Shown in pieces: positions 8,971-17,999 of a stretch of DNA of 64,000 bases; positions within the stretch are counted from its first letter, which is position 1, and each line of letters starts with the position of its first letter. This stretch comes from Methylotenera_A sp044228245. GTDB lineage: Bacteria > Pseudomonadota > Gammaproteobacteria > Burkholderiales > Methylophilaceae. A program made the position numbers and the translations under genes. The notes beneath the pieces were generated by a model. It was not told the DNA's origin. It made no database searches and was given only the letters and a program-made list of their open reading frames with translations. Location of the stretch: contig JBGAVG010000002.1 in the NCBI GenBank assembly GCA_044228245.1, positions 186,001-250,000 of the forward strand. Reading direction: 5' to 3'.

Positions 8971-9808
8971 CTTGCACGGTTAAACCAAGTTGACGTATAC
9001 GCTGTGCCACCGCCTCTAACCATTCGGCAGGCAAGTGACCAAGGCGCTTGGCCTCTGCCTGCATGGATGGCCGTGCGATGCCATATAGATGAACACCTTG
9101 AATAACTTCTTTAACCTGGCTGACGAGCGCCAGATAAGCTGAAATCTCGCTCTCTGAGGGTGGCTGGCCATCCAGCGCAAACATGCAGGTTTGAATAAAA
9201 GTCGGGCAAGCTGCCGCGCAGTTTTTGAGGCGTTGTATATGGCTTTGTGGATTGAGATTGACATCGTTGATGCGCATGATGCCTTCTTTAGTACCCGCAT
9301 CCAGCTTGAACCAGACTTCCCCGTTGCATTGTGCCAGATGGCTGACGCTGTCGAGCACTGAGGGTTTATCCATCATGCTGCCATTGGTGATTAATCGAAT
9401 CTTGATCTTATCTAGCAAATCAAAATCTTTTAACACCCGCTCGACCAGCATCACCGCTTGTGGAAACTCTTTTGCACTGGTTGGCTCGCCATTTCCTGAG
9501 AAGGCAATGTCTTTCAGTTGCCGATCAGTTTCACTGACATGGCGCTGCATGAAATCACCATGCAGCACATCGCTTAAAAGCCCCCGCAGTTCCTGCTCTA
9601 AAACGTCAAGCTCAAGAGGGGGCGGAGTGCCGCGCGTGAGATTCGGCACACTGCAATAAATACAGCGCCAGTTGCAGGCGTTATTAGGGTTGAGGTTGAT
9701 GCCGATCGAGACGCCGCCAGCGCGACGTGAAACAACTGGATAAACATAGCGTAATCCGCCTACATCGCGGTTATGGTCAGTGACAGTGAGGATGTTTTGC
9801 AAAGTCAT
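8960..9808 (-). CDS. Radical SAM domain protein of unknown substrate
   Basis: This 282-residue protein has the radical SAM cluster motif CNWRCIYC (CxxxCxxC) near residue 43, preceded by GVSIGINLNPNNA, and a GNGEPT motif near residue 106. It ends without an extra iron-sulfur domain. Proteins with the GINLNPNNACNWRCIYC signature are widespread in Betaproteobacteria, but I do not know a verified substrate. The gene lies upstream of fnr in the same direction as fnr and may be read from the fnr promoter; the gap is 66 bases. Confidence 0.8.
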   Translation of the reverse strand: MTLQNILTVTDHNRDVGGLRYVYPVVSRRAGGVSIGINLNPNNACNWRCIYCSVPNLTRGTPPPLELDVLEQELRGLLSDVLHGDFMQRHVSETDRQLKDIAFSGNGEPTSAKEFPQAVMLVERVLKDFDLLDKIKIRLITNGSMMDKPSVLDSVSHLAQCNGEVWFKLDAGTKEGIMRINDVNLNPQSHIQRLKNCAAACPTFIQTCMFALDGQPPSESEISAYLALVSQVKEVIQGVHLYGIARPSMQAEAKRLGHLPAEWLEAVAQRIRQLGLTVQVSP

Positions 9809-9874
9809 CGTTCGACTGGGTGTTGAATTGAATAGCGGATGTTGTTAAAAAATCTGGCGTAATCAGCAAAGCGC

Positions 9875-10591
9875 TTAATAAATATGGGGATTGAATATTT
9901 TTTTGAGCGCTTCCGGATCAAGAATGCGCACATAGCGCTGTTTGATTTCAATAATGCCATCCTCACTGAACTTTGAAAAAGTGCGGCTCACAGTTTCGAG
10001 TTTCAAGCCGAGATAGCTGCCAATTTCTTCGCGCGTCATCCTTAAGGTGAGTTCTGTTTGCGAATAACCGCGCGCATGCAGGCGTTGCACCAAATTCAAA
10101 AGAAAAGCCGCTACACGCTCCTCGGCGCGCATGTTGCCCAGCAACATCATCACACCATTCTCGCGCACGATTTCACGGCTCATCATTTTGTGCACATGGC
10201 GCTGCAGCACTGGAAACTCGCGCGACAGGTCTTCTATGCTGGCAAATGGCATCGTGCACACTTCTGCGTCTTCAAGCGCAACAGCATTGCAGCTGTGGCG
10301 ATCCGTCACAATACCATCCAGCCCGATGATTTCGCCAGCCATCTGAAAACCGGTTACCTGTTCGCGGCCGTCTTCGCTTGAAATACAGGTTTTAAAAAAG
10401 CCTGTGCGTATGGCATAAAGTGAAGTGAACGTATCGCCGCTACTAAACAGCAGCTCACCCTGTTTTACCCGACGACGTTTTTCAACGATTTCATCTAGCT
10501 TATCTAACTCCTCTGAGTTCAAGCCAACCGGCATGCAGATTTCACGCAGGTTACAGTTTGAGCAAGCGACTTTAAAGGTTTCAGAATTCAT
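9875..10591 (-). CDS. fnr: Oxygen-sensing transcription regulator FNR
   Basis: This 238-residue CRP/FNR regulator has the N-terminal cysteine cluster C10, C13, C19 and a fourth cysteine at 112 in the EDAEVCTMPF segment. The spacing matches the four 4Fe-4S ligands of E. coli FNR (C20, C23, C29, C122). The cyclic-nucleotide-like fold is followed by a helix-turn-helix (MTREEIGSYLGLKLETVSRTF), whose E-x-x-S-R pattern reads the TTGAT half-site. It should be active without oxygen. It is divergent from hemN, which has a perfect FNR box. Confidence 0.96.
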   Translation of the reverse strand: MNSETFKVACSNCNLREICMPVGLNSEELDKLDEIVEKRRRVKQGELLFSSGDTFTSLYAIRTGFFKTCISSEDGREQVTGFQMAGEIIGLDGIVTDRHSCNAVALEDAEVCTMPFASIEDLSREFPVLQRHVHKMMSREIVRENGVMMLLGNMRAEERVAAFLLNLVQRLHARGYSQTELTLRMTREEIGSYLGLKLETVSRTFSKFSEDGIIEIKQRYVRILDPEALKKIFNPHIY

Positions 10592-10724
10592 GTTTTTCTA
10601 AGATATAACGCTATCTTTCAAGGATACCGTTTTATCGCTTTTATTCATAGAGGGTTCTACCCAACATTTTGAACTCGGGGTAAATTATTATACGGAATAG
10701 TCTGTATGCTTAACGTACCGTCGT

Positions 10725-10738
10725 TTGATTTGTATCAA
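10725..10738. promoter_or_regulatory. FNR box upstream of hemN
   Basis: The sequence TTGATTTGTATCAA is a perfect match to the FNR consensus TTGAT-N4-ATCAA. It lies 58 bases before the ATG at 10796 that I choose for hemN, and 134 bases from the fnr start. The hemN open frame can be extended upstream through this box, which is one reason to reject the more distant start. The identical 14-mer occurs before ompW. Confidence 0.9.
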
Positions 10739-10795
10739 GGAGTTTTGTCTCTAAAGGTGGCAAAGTTTCATCCTGTCCAAGCGGGGTTTAAGGTA

Positions 10796-12223
10796 ATGAT
10801 TTCCAGTAATGTTGCACAAGTAGCTACTGCGAGCGTTGGTGGCGTAACGCCCTCCATTACGCCTGCAATGCTGCAGAAATATGATGTTTCCGGCCCGCGT
10901 TATACGTCATATCCCACTGCTGACCGCTTTGTGGAAGCCTTTGCAGAAGAAGAATACAAGCAAGCCCTGGATCAGCGGCGTGTCGGCGGTATGGCGTTGC
11001 CATTGTCAATCTATGTGCACATTCCATTTTGTGAGTCGCTTTGCTTTTATTGTGCATGCAACAAGATCGTGACCAAACATCACGAGCGCAGTGCGGAATA
11101 CCTGCGCCACCTCAGCCATGAAGTTGACTTGCATATCGCCCATTTGGGTGCAGGGCAGACCATTACCCAGTTACACTTGGGGGGTGGCACGCCCACTTTC
11201 TTCTCTGACGACGAGCTAAGCGAGCTGATGGCCATGCTGCGTCGCAGCTTTGTGCTGGCACCTGGCGGCGAATATTCGATTGAAGTAGACCCAAGAACGG
11301 TCGATGAAAAACGCCTGGCACATTTGGCGAGCTTAGGGTTTAACCGGCTGAGTTTCGGGGTGCAGGATTTTGATCCGGATGTACAAAAAGCGGTACATCG
11401 CATCCAGCCGGCCGAACAAGTATTTTCACTGGTCGAAGCCGCGCGCCGCTTAGGGTTTGAATCGGTGAACGTCGATTTGATCTACGGATTGCCGATGCAG
11501 ACATCCAAATCGTTTGCACGCACGCTGGCGCAGGTAGTCGAGCTTAAGCCCGACAGGATCGCGCTCTACGCTTACGCACATTTGCCTGAACGGTTCAAGC
11601 CGCAGCGCCGCATTAACGCTTACGAACTGCCAGCAGCTTCCGCAAAGGTTTCCATGCTGTCTGATGCCATTGCTACTTTTCTGGATGCGGGCTATGTGTA
11701 TGTCGGCATGGATCACTTCGCGCTACCCAATGACTCGCTGGCGATCGCCAAGCGGCAGGGCAGGCTGCACCGCAACTTTCAGGGTTACAGCACGCAGCCT
11801 GATTGCGATCTGATCGGACTGGGCGTTTCATCGATAGGCCGTATTGGCGCCACCTACAGCCAAAATGCCAAGACGCTGGAAGAATACTATGATTACCTGA
11901 ATCAAGGCCGTTTCCCTGTAGTGCGCGGTTTGGCATTGTCGCGGGATGATCTGGTGCGCCGTGCCGTGATTATGGCACTGATGTGTCAAGGTAGGTTACA
12001 ATACGAGTCCATTGAACTTGCTTATATGATTGATTTTAAAAGTTACTTTGCGACCGAGTTAGAAGCGATTAAAGAATTGGAAAGCACAGGTATGGTAGAA
12101 CTCGAAGATGGCGCTATACAGGTCACTGACACTGGCTGGTTCTTCGTGCGTGCTGTAGCTATGCTGTTTGACCGCTATCTGCAAACCGATCGCAATCGAG
12201 CGCGCTTTTCTAAAATCATCTAA
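10796..12223 (+). CDS. hemN: Oxygen-independent coproporphyrinogen III oxidase HemN
   Basis: HemN is the anaerobic heme-biosynthesis enzyme that decarboxylates coproporphyrinogen III by radical SAM chemistry. The motif HIPFCESLCFYCACN supplies the CxxxCxxC cluster plus the following cysteine typical of HemN. YDVSGPRYTSYPTADRF near the N-terminus and the C-terminal HemN domain are also present. The frame is open from 10706, but the FNR box lies inside that extension. ATG 10796, preceded by AAGGT, gives about 475 residues, close to the normal 457. It follows fnr divergently, and FNR control is very likely. Confidence 0.95.
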   Translation: MISSNVAQVATASVGGVTPSITPAMLQKYDVSGPRYTSYPTADRFVEAFAEEEYKQALDQRRVGGMALPLSIYVHIPFCESLCFYCACNKIVTKHHERSAEYLRHLSHEVDLHIAHLGAGQTITQLHLGGGTPTFFSDDELSELMAMLRRSFVLAPGGEYSIEVDPRTVDEKRLAHLASLGFNRLSFGVQDFDPDVQKAVHRIQPAEQVFSLVEAARRLGFESVNVDLIYGLPMQTSKSFARTLAQVVELKPDRIALYAYAHLPERFKPQRRINAYELPAASAKVSMLSDAIATFLDAGYVYVGMDHFALPNDSLAIAKRQGRLHRNFQGYSTQPDCDLIGLGVSSIGRIGATYSQNAKTLEEYYDYLNQGRFPVVRGLALSRDDLVRRAVIMALMCQGRLQYESIELAYMIDFKSYFATELEAIKELESTGMVELEDGAIQVTDTGWFFVRAVAMLFDRYLQTDRNRARFSKII

Positions 12224-12235
12224 ATTTCCTTTTTT

Positions 12236-12904
12236 ATGCAAACATCGCTTGCGCTTACCACGTTTCTGATGGGGCTGGCCGGCGGACCGCATTGCATTGC
12301 CATGTGCGGCGCGGCGTGCGCCAGCATTCAAAGCGGGCAGGGCGGAAGTTATAATTTATGGAAATTCCAGGCCGGACGTTTAATCGGCTATGCCAGTCTC
12401 GGCGCGGTGGCGGCTGGTTCAGTTAAAAGCCTGGCCTGGTTTTCCGGTCAAACTTCGGCACTGCATCCTGTTTGGACATTTTTTCACGTACTGGTGCTGT
12501 GCTGGGGGCTGATGCTACTCACCTACGCCCGCCAGCCGGTCTGGGCAGACCATCTGGGCCGTAATATCTGGTCACATGTGCGGCAGCTTTCGAATCTGCC
12601 CGGCGGCATCGTGATGACGGGCATGCTGTGGGCGTTGATGCCTTGCGGCTTGCTTTATTCGGCACTGTTAGTAGCATCGTTAAGCGCCAATATATTCAAT
12701 GGTGCGTTCAGTATGGCTGCATTTGCGGCTGGCACAAGCATTTCACTGTTTATCGGCCCCTGGCTTTGGCTCAGGCTCAAAAGCGGGGTTAAATGGCTCA
12801 ATGATGGTACCAGTATGCGCCTGGCAGGGCTTTTGTTGGCTGCCGTGGCAGGCTGGGCAATCTGGATGGATCTGGTACATCAGGTAAAGATCTGGTGTAC
12901 TTAA
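12236..12904 (+). CDS. TauE/SafE-like (UreH-type) membrane protein linked to oxidase or cytochrome maturation
   Basis: This 222-residue polytopic membrane protein begins with the signature MGLAGGPHCIAMCGAACA and has a repeat-like ALMPCGLLYSALLVAS segment in the second half. This G-x-H-C-x-x-MC-G pattern marks the UreH/DsbD_2-type transmembrane family, commonly annotated as sulfite exporter TauE/SafE. It is often encoded beside ccoGHIS, fnr and hemN. The conserved cysteines suggest metal or thiol transfer, perhaps copper for the cbb3 oxidase. It starts 12 bases after hemN and is probably in its operon. Confidence 0.8.
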   Translation: MQTSLALTTFLMGLAGGPHCIAMCGAACASIQSGQGGSYNLWKFQAGRLIGYASLGAVAAGSVKSLAWFSGQTSALHPVWTFFHVLVLCWGLMLLTYARQPVWADHLGRNIWSHVRQLSNLPGGIVMTGMLWALMPCGLLYSALLVASLSANIFNGAFSMAAFAAGTSISLFIGPWLWLRLKSGVKWLNDGTSMRLAGLLLAAVAGWAIWMDLVHQVKIWCT

Positions 12905-12930
12905 AAATTTCGTAGATAAAAATCTTCGGC

Positions 12931-12961
12931 AAAAAAATACCCCCACCAATAACGGCAGGGG
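12931..12961 (-). terminator. Possible intrinsic terminator of ompW
   Basis: On the minus strand, just after the ompW stop, an imperfect GC-rich hairpin (CCCC..CC pairing with GG..GGGG) is followed by TATTTTTTT. It would terminate ompW transcription in the convergent gap with the TauE/SafE-like gene. The stem has an internal loop, so this is a moderate call. Confidence 0.5.
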
Positions 12962-13005
12962 CAAAGGGTCTGGACTGATTAAATCCAGCTACTGAAAAGC
13001 GGTGA

Positions 13006-13707
13006 TTAGAATTTTTTACCGATACCGATACCAACTACCCATGGATTGATATCTAAAGAGTCAATCTTAGTCCAAGCATTGCCTGCGAGCGGGTTCTTTA
13101 ATTTAACATCAGTATCTAACCAAACATATTTGACGTCGGCATTAATTAACCAGCCGTCTTTCAGGTTGATATCAACACCCGCTTGTAAAGCTGGACCCCA
13201 GCTATCACTATCAATTTTAATCTTACTACCAGCCAATGGACCACGATTAACTTTCAAGTTGCGGTCTAGCATGATGGTGTAGTTGATACCAGCGCCAACA
13301 TACGGATCAATCATTTGGTCTGGATTGAAGTGCCATTGAGCGGTTAAAGTAGGCGGCAAAAGATTTACACTACCTAAATCTTGATTAGGAACTACTGCAC
13401 CAGCTTCTTTTTGGATACTCACATTGTGACGTGTGCCAACGGCAAGGATTAATTCGGCCGCAATATTTTTTGTAAAATAGTACGAAATGTCTAATTCTGG
13501 TATTACTTTGTCGCTTACCGCCAACTCAGCACCTGGTGACATCACAGGAGCTACGTTTTGGTTCACAGTTTTGCCTAGTTTGCTATCTTCATTCGGCGCA
13601 ACATTCACTGCGCGTGCACGAACTACCCAATCACCGGCTTCAGCTTGTGCTGCAACGGGTGCAAATACTGCTGCTGCAAGCGCTACTGCTAACAACGTTT
13701 TCTTCAT
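13006..13707 (-). CDS. ompW: Outer membrane protein OmpW
   Basis: This 233-residue protein has a clear signal peptide (MKKTLLAVALAAAVFAPVAAQA), then the OmpW-typical GDWVVRARAVNVAP, the PELDISYYFTKNIAAELI strand pair, PPTLTAQWHFNP and a final strand ending in phenylalanine (GIGIGKKF). OmpW is an eight-stranded outer membrane barrel for small hydrophobic compounds and is under FNR/ArcA control in enteric bacteria. A perfect FNR box lies 72 bases upstream of the start codon, consistent with the same control here. Confidence 0.95.
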   Translation of the reverse strand: MKKTLLAVALAAAVFAPVAAQAEAGDWVVRARAVNVAPNEDSKLGKTVNQNVAPVMSPGAELAVSDKVIPELDISYYFTKNIAAELILAVGTRHNVSIQKEAGAVVPNQDLGSVNLLPPTLTAQWHFNPDQMIDPYVGAGINYTIMLDRNLKVNRGPLAGSKIKIDSDSWGPALQAGVDINLKDGWLINADVKYVWLDTDVKLKNPLAGNAWTKIDSLDINPWVVGIGIGKKF

Positions 13708-13778
13708 AACTAACTCCCTAAAAAATTAACTGCTATCAAAAGATGGTTGAACTTTACTTGTCTGAGAAGTGAAGCAGT

Positions 13779-13792
13779 TTGATTTGTATCAA
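13779..13792. promoter_or_regulatory. FNR box upstream of ompW
   Basis: The sequence TTGATTTGTATCAA is again a perfect FNR palindrome, identical in all 14 positions, including the four spacer bases, to the one before hemN. It lies in the 247-bp divergent region between ompW and the YbhP-like gene, 72 bases from ompW and 163 from the other gene. ompW is the more probable target. Confidence 0.88.
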
Positions 13793-13954
13793 ATGCCTTA
13801 TGCTTATTATGAGAATAACCACCAAAAATGCTTTTTATGTTGTATTTTTGATACAAAATATGTGTTGATATTCTATAAGCGGATGTACTTGGATTAGAAT
13901 TTTGCTGTACTGGCATTGACTTAAGATGGCCAACTTTGAATTGATGGGCTGATT

Positions 13955-14707
13955 TTGCATAACACGCTACGCATCGCGACATTTAACACCCACAAGGGCT
14001 TTACGCATTTTAACGCCCGCTTTGCCTTGCAAAGCCAGCGTGAATTGCTGCGGAAATTGCATGCGGATGTTATTTTTTTGCAGGAGGTGCAGGATGTGCA
14101 TTCAAAACATAGCCAGCGCTTTGAAACATGGTCGATATCAGGGCAGGTTGAATATCTGGCGGATACTGTCTGGCCTGATTATGCCTATGGAAAAAACTCC
14201 GTATATCCTGCAGGCCATCATGGCAATGCCTTGCTTTCAAAATTCCCCATTGTCAAAACCGCCAATCAGGATATTTCTGCGCATACTTTGGAGCAGCGCG
14301 GTATGTTGCACTGCGAAATCAATATCCCTGATTGGGATATGCCTTTGCACGCCATCTGTGTGCATCTGGGCTTGTTCGCACATTGGCGACGCCAGCAATT
14401 GGCAGAGGTAGCGGAGTATATTGAGCGGTATGTACCACCTGACGCACCATTGATTATTGCGGGTGATTTCAATGACTGGAGCACACGGTCTGCACGCGAT
14501 TTTGCAACACACCTGCATATGCGCGAAGTGTTCGAGCATCACCTAGGTAAAACCGCGCGCAGCTTTCCGTCATGGCTGCCAATGTTGAAACTGGACCGTA
14601 TTTATGTACGGGGATTTCAGATCAGGCATGCGGAAGTGCATTCTGGGGCGCATTTCGTCAAAGTCTCTGACCATGCGATACTGACTGCGACGCTAACTAA
14701 AATATGA
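13955..14707 (+). CDS. Endonuclease/exonuclease/phosphatase family protein (YbhP-like)
   Basis: This 250-residue metal-dependent phosphodiesterase has RIATFNTHKGF, the catalytic FLQEVQD, GNALLSKFPI, IIAGDFNDW and the C-terminal SDHAILTATL, all hallmark motifs of the DNase I/EEP fold. The start is uncertain: a TTG codon at 13955 opens the frame directly before the domain and no ATG fits better. The gene next to it is clsB. E. coli has the same pair (ybhP beside clsB), so a role in lipid or phosphodiester metabolism is more likely than DNA cleavage. Confidence 0.88.
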   Translation: MHNTLRIATFNTHKGFTHFNARFALQSQRELLRKLHADVIFLQEVQDVHSKHSQRFETWSISGQVEYLADTVWPDYAYGKNSVYPAGHHGNALLSKFPIVKTANQDISAHTLEQRGMLHCEINIPDWDMPLHAICVHLGLFAHWRRQQLAEVAEYIERYVPPDAPLIIAGDFNDWSTRSARDFATHLHMREVFEHHLGKTARSFPSWLPMLKLDRIYVRGFQIRHAEVHSGAHFVKVSDHAILTATLTKI

Positions 14708-14717
14708 CGCATATATT

Positions 14718-15887
14718 ATGACCCATTTTGTGAGTGGTAACCGGATCAAGCTGCTACGCAATGGCGCTGAGTATTTTCCTGCCTTAGAGGCGGCCATCAC
14801 GAATGCCACCAAAGAAGTTTATCTGCAAACCTATATCTACCAGGCAGATGCAACAGGCATGCTGATTGGCAATGCGCTTAAACAAGCCGCACGGCGCGGT
14901 GTGCATGTGCATGTATTGCTGGATGGATTCGGATGCAAGGACTTGCCAAAAACCTATGTGCGTGAATTGGAGAGGGCGGGTGTGCAGGTGATGTTTTACC
15001 GTCCCAAAATATCTCCGTGGACATTTAAGAAGAACCGCTTGCGGCGCTTGCACCGCAAAGTGGCGGTGATTGATGGCACGATCGGTTTTGTCGGCGGTAT
15101 CAATATCATTGATGACTATGATATTCCGAAAAGCCATACGCCTTTCAATGTGCCACCGCGCGTTGATTATGCAGTGCGTCTGGAAGGCGCACTGCTGCCG
15201 GCCATCACTGCGAGCGTACACAAGCTCTGGCGACATCATGCGAGGCTGCATCTGTTAAGCGCGAGCATGGATTCTGCCAAACCGGTCCGACAGCAGAGAA
15301 TAAAAGACGGCATAAAAGCCGCTTTTGTGCTGCGTGACAATTTGCTGCACAGGCGTGACATTGAAGACGCTTATCTGGAGGCAATCGCACAGGCTAAATC
15401 CGAAATCGTTATTGCCAATGCTTATTTTGTGCCCGGTAAAAGATTTCGGCAGGCGCTATTAGACGCGGCTCAACGCGGGGTTGCCGTGAAGCTATTGCTG
15501 CAGGGGCGTATGGAATATTTTCTGATGTTTGCCGCACATGCGTTTTACAGCGAGTTTTTGAGGCATGGCATCGAAATTTACGAATATCGTAAAAGTTTCA
15601 TGCACAGCAAGGTTGCGGTCATTGATAATGAGTGGGCAACGGTAGGCTCGTCCAATATCGACCCTTTTAGCTTGTTATTGGCGCGCGAAGCCAACGTGAT
15701 TGTGCTGGATGCCGCCTTTGCCAATGCGCTTAGAGCCGACATTCTTGTATCAACGCAAGAGGGCGCGCATCGTGTGGCAGAGCAGGATTGGGGACGTGGC
15801 AATATCGTTAAACGTATTGCTTCATGGGTGGCGTATGGATTGGTTAGATTTTTTTTAGGTGTAATAGGGTATTCAAATGAGCGATAA
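14718..15887 (+). CDS. clsB: Cardiolipin synthase ClsB
   Basis: This 389-residue phospholipase D superfamily enzyme has two HxKxxxxD motifs, LHRKVAVID with GFVGGINI in the first half and MHSKVAVID with TVGSSNIDP in the second. There is no N-terminal pair of membrane helices, which matches ClsB rather than ClsA. ClsB condenses phosphatidyl groups to cardiolipin at the inner membrane. It lies 10 bases after the YbhP-like gene, the same partnership as in enterobacteria. Confidence 0.92.
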   Translation: MTHFVSGNRIKLLRNGAEYFPALEAAITNATKEVYLQTYIYQADATGMLIGNALKQAARRGVHVHVLLDGFGCKDLPKTYVRELERAGVQVMFYRPKISPWTFKKNRLRRLHRKVAVIDGTIGFVGGINIIDDYDIPKSHTPFNVPPRVDYAVRLEGALLPAITASVHKLWRHHARLHLLSASMDSAKPVRQQRIKDGIKAAFVLRDNLLHRRDIEDAYLEAIAQAKSEIVIANAYFVPGKRFRQALLDAAQRGVAVKLLLQGRMEYFLMFAAHAFYSEFLRHGIEIYEYRKSFMHSKVAVIDNEWATVGSSNIDPFSLLLAREANVIVLDAAFANALRADILVSTQEGAHRVAEQDWGRGNIVKRIASWVAYGLVRFFLGVIGYSNER

Positions 15888-15933
15888 TTAAGGCACGTTG
15901 GAAAAAGAAGTACTAACAGCCGGTGATCAAAGA

Positions 15934-17025
15934 ATGAGCAAACTAGAAACCAAGCAAACAGCAACTGCCAGCGAAAATGATTGGAGTTCACTCAATCATG
16001 TGCATACGCTTGTACTGATGATAGTGACTGCTTTAGGCGTTTACTTATGTTACAGGTTGGTTGCACCGTTTTTGCCGGTGATTGTCTGGGCGCTGACATT
16101 GGCGGTTATGTTTGCCCCTTTACAGCGCTGGCTTGAAGCTAAAGTTAGGTACTCTACTGTTGCTGCGCTGATTTCTATCTTGATCATCGGCTTTATCGTC
16201 GTTGTACCTGCGGTATTCGTCGGGGAGCAGCTGCTAGAGCAGGTGATAAAAGGATCGCAGCTAATCGAGAGCAAGGTTGATTCTGGTGAATGGCGGCGTG
16301 TACTTGAGACACAGCCGAAATTGGCACCAATTCTAAATAAAATTGAGCGGTATGTGAATTTTCCTGAAATCGTCAAAACACTCAATGCCAAGCTGGGCTC
16401 AGTCGTGGGCGCCATTGTCAAGGGCTCACTACTACAGGTATTGGGGTTTATCCTGGTTTTTTATGTACTTTTCTTTTTCCTTCGAGACCGACACCTAGCG
16501 CTCAAGTCCATGATGGCATTGTCGCCACTCACACAGACGGAGATGGGCAGACTGTTTAATCAGGTCGGCGACACTATTCATGCTATCGTTTACGGAACGT
16601 TTGCCATTGCGGTTGTGCAAGGGTGTCTGGGTGGGCTAATGTTCTGGTGGCTGGGTTTGCCAGCACCATTGCTTTGGGGCTTGGTAATGAGTTTGCTGGC
16701 TATTGTGCCCATGTTGGGCACTTCTGTCATCTGGGCCCCTGCAGCGCTATTTCTGGCTTTGGAAGGGGATATGGGCAGCGCCTTGATTCTTACGTTATGG
16801 GGTATGCTTGTGGTCGGCACAATTGACAATCTACTTAGACCAATTTTTGTAGGAAACCGGCTTAAACTTCACACCATTCTCGCTTTTATGTCAATTGTCG
16901 GCGGCCTGCTGCTGTTTGGCCCTGCAGGCCTTATTTTAGGCCCCGTGATACTTACTGTTACCATAGCCTTGCTGGAAATCTGGTTGACTCGAACCTCTGT
17001 GAGGGCGGCAGAGCCTCAGGGCTAA
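15934..17025 (+). CDS. AI-2E family transporter (PerM-like membrane protein)
   Basis: This polytopic protein of about 363 residues has the family architecture: two N-terminal helices, a central amphipathic region, and a C-terminal block with the typical PALLWGLVMSLLAIVPMLG and LRPIFVGNRLKLH motifs. The family exports autoinducer-2 or acts as Na+/H+ antiporters, and substrate cannot be told from sequence. The open frame begins at a TTG at 15898, but ATG 15934 is the more probable start. It follows clsB by 46 bases. Confidence 0.88.
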   Translation: MSKLETKQTATASENDWSSLNHVHTLVLMIVTALGVYLCYRLVAPFLPVIVWALTLAVMFAPLQRWLEAKVRYSTVAALISILIIGFIVVVPAVFVGEQLLEQVIKGSQLIESKVDSGEWRRVLETQPKLAPILNKIERYVNFPEIVKTLNAKLGSVVGAIVKGSLLQVLGFILVFYVLFFFLRDRHLALKSMMALSPLTQTEMGRLFNQVGDTIHAIVYGTFAIAVVQGCLGGLMFWWLGLPAPLLWGLVMSLLAIVPMLGTSVIWAPAALFLALEGDMGSALILTLWGMLVVGTIDNLLRPIFVGNRLKLHTILAFMSIVGGLLLFGPAGLILGPVILTVTIALLEIWLTRTSVRAAEPQG

Positions 17026-17122
17026 TCAGCGGATGCTGATTATGGATCAATTTCGTTACCCACCTTTAGGATGACCTATTATCAAGACTGAATCGACAAC
17101 CCCTCATTTGCTAGTACAAAGC

Positions 17123-17962
17123 ATGTTTCAACCTGCTTTGCCGCCGCGTGACCGTGATGCGCATAAAGGTGCTTTTGGCAGCGTGGCAATTATTGGCGGC
17201 GATGCCGGCATGGTCGGCGCAACCTTGCTGGCGGCGCGGGCTGCTGTACATTGCGGAGCAGGGCGCGTATATGCCGCTATGCTAAGCAAAGATGCGCCGA
17301 GCGTGGATATGTGCCAGCCGGAAATCATGCTGCGTTCGCCAGCAGCGCTTAGCCAGTTAACTCAGCTGGATTGTGTCGTGATTGGCCCAGGGCTAGGGCA
17401 GTCGAATGCGGCGATAGAACTGCTGGAATTTTGGTTAAGCAAAGATATATCCCTCTTGCTTGATGCAGATGCGCTCAACCTGATTGCCAGCCATCTGCAT
17501 TTGGCTGCTATCGTTGTCAGCCGCAATGCTGAAAGCGTCATCACACCACACCCAGGTGAAGCTGCGAGGCTGCTTGATACCAGTAGTGAACATATTCAGC
17601 AAAACCGTATCGAGAGCGCACTTAAGCTAGCTAAAACGCTGCGTGTTACCTGTGTGCTTAAAGGCGCTGGCAGTGTTTGCGCGCATCATGGAGGCGACTG
17701 GTTTATCAACACCAGCGGCAACGTCGGGCTGGCCAGCGGCGGCACCGGCGATGTGCTGAGCGGCATTATCGGCAGCTTGATGGCGCAGGGCTTAAATGGC
17801 CTGCAAGCAGCGAAACTAGGGGTTTATGTGCATGGTGCAGCCGCCGATGCACTGGTTGAAAAAGGCATCGGCCCGGTGGGGCTTACAGCTTCAGAGGTGG
17901 CGCTAGAAGCACGCGATATCATTAATCGGCTGAACCAAAATCGGCTGACCCTAGACAAGTAA
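17123..17962 (+). CDS. nnrD: ADP-dependent NAD(P)H-hydrate dehydratase NnrD
   Basis: This enzyme repairs hydrated NAD(P)H. The protein has the carbohydrate-kinase-like fold with HKGAFGSVAIIGGDAGM, GPGLGQS, LLDADALNL, TPHPGEAARLL, LKGAGSV and NTSGNVGLASGGTGDVLSG, the last being the nucleotide-binding and catalytic loop. Only the dehydratase domain is present, so the epimerase (NnrE) domain must be encoded elsewhere. Start is ATG 17123; a TTG five codons upstream is possible. The length (279 residues) fits a single-domain NnrD. Confidence 0.92.
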   Translation: MFQPALPPRDRDAHKGAFGSVAIIGGDAGMVGATLLAARAAVHCGAGRVYAAMLSKDAPSVDMCQPEIMLRSPAALSQLTQLDCVVIGPGLGQSNAAIELLEFWLSKDISLLLDADALNLIASHLHLAAIVVSRNAESVITPHPGEAARLLDTSSEHIQQNRIESALKLAKTLRVTCVLKGAGSVCAHHGGDWFINTSGNVGLASGGTGDVLSGIIGSLMAQGLNGLQAAKLGVYVHGAAADALVEKGIGPVGLTASEVALEARDIINRLNQNRLTLDK

Positions 17963-17999
17963 CCCGCAAGAAATGATTTTATTGCTGCAATCAATCTGA

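Noticed and set aside
10706..10795. Upstream extension of hemN (30 extra residues)
   Set aside because: It contains the perfect FNR box and has no similarity to the HemN N-terminus; ATG 10796 gives normal length.
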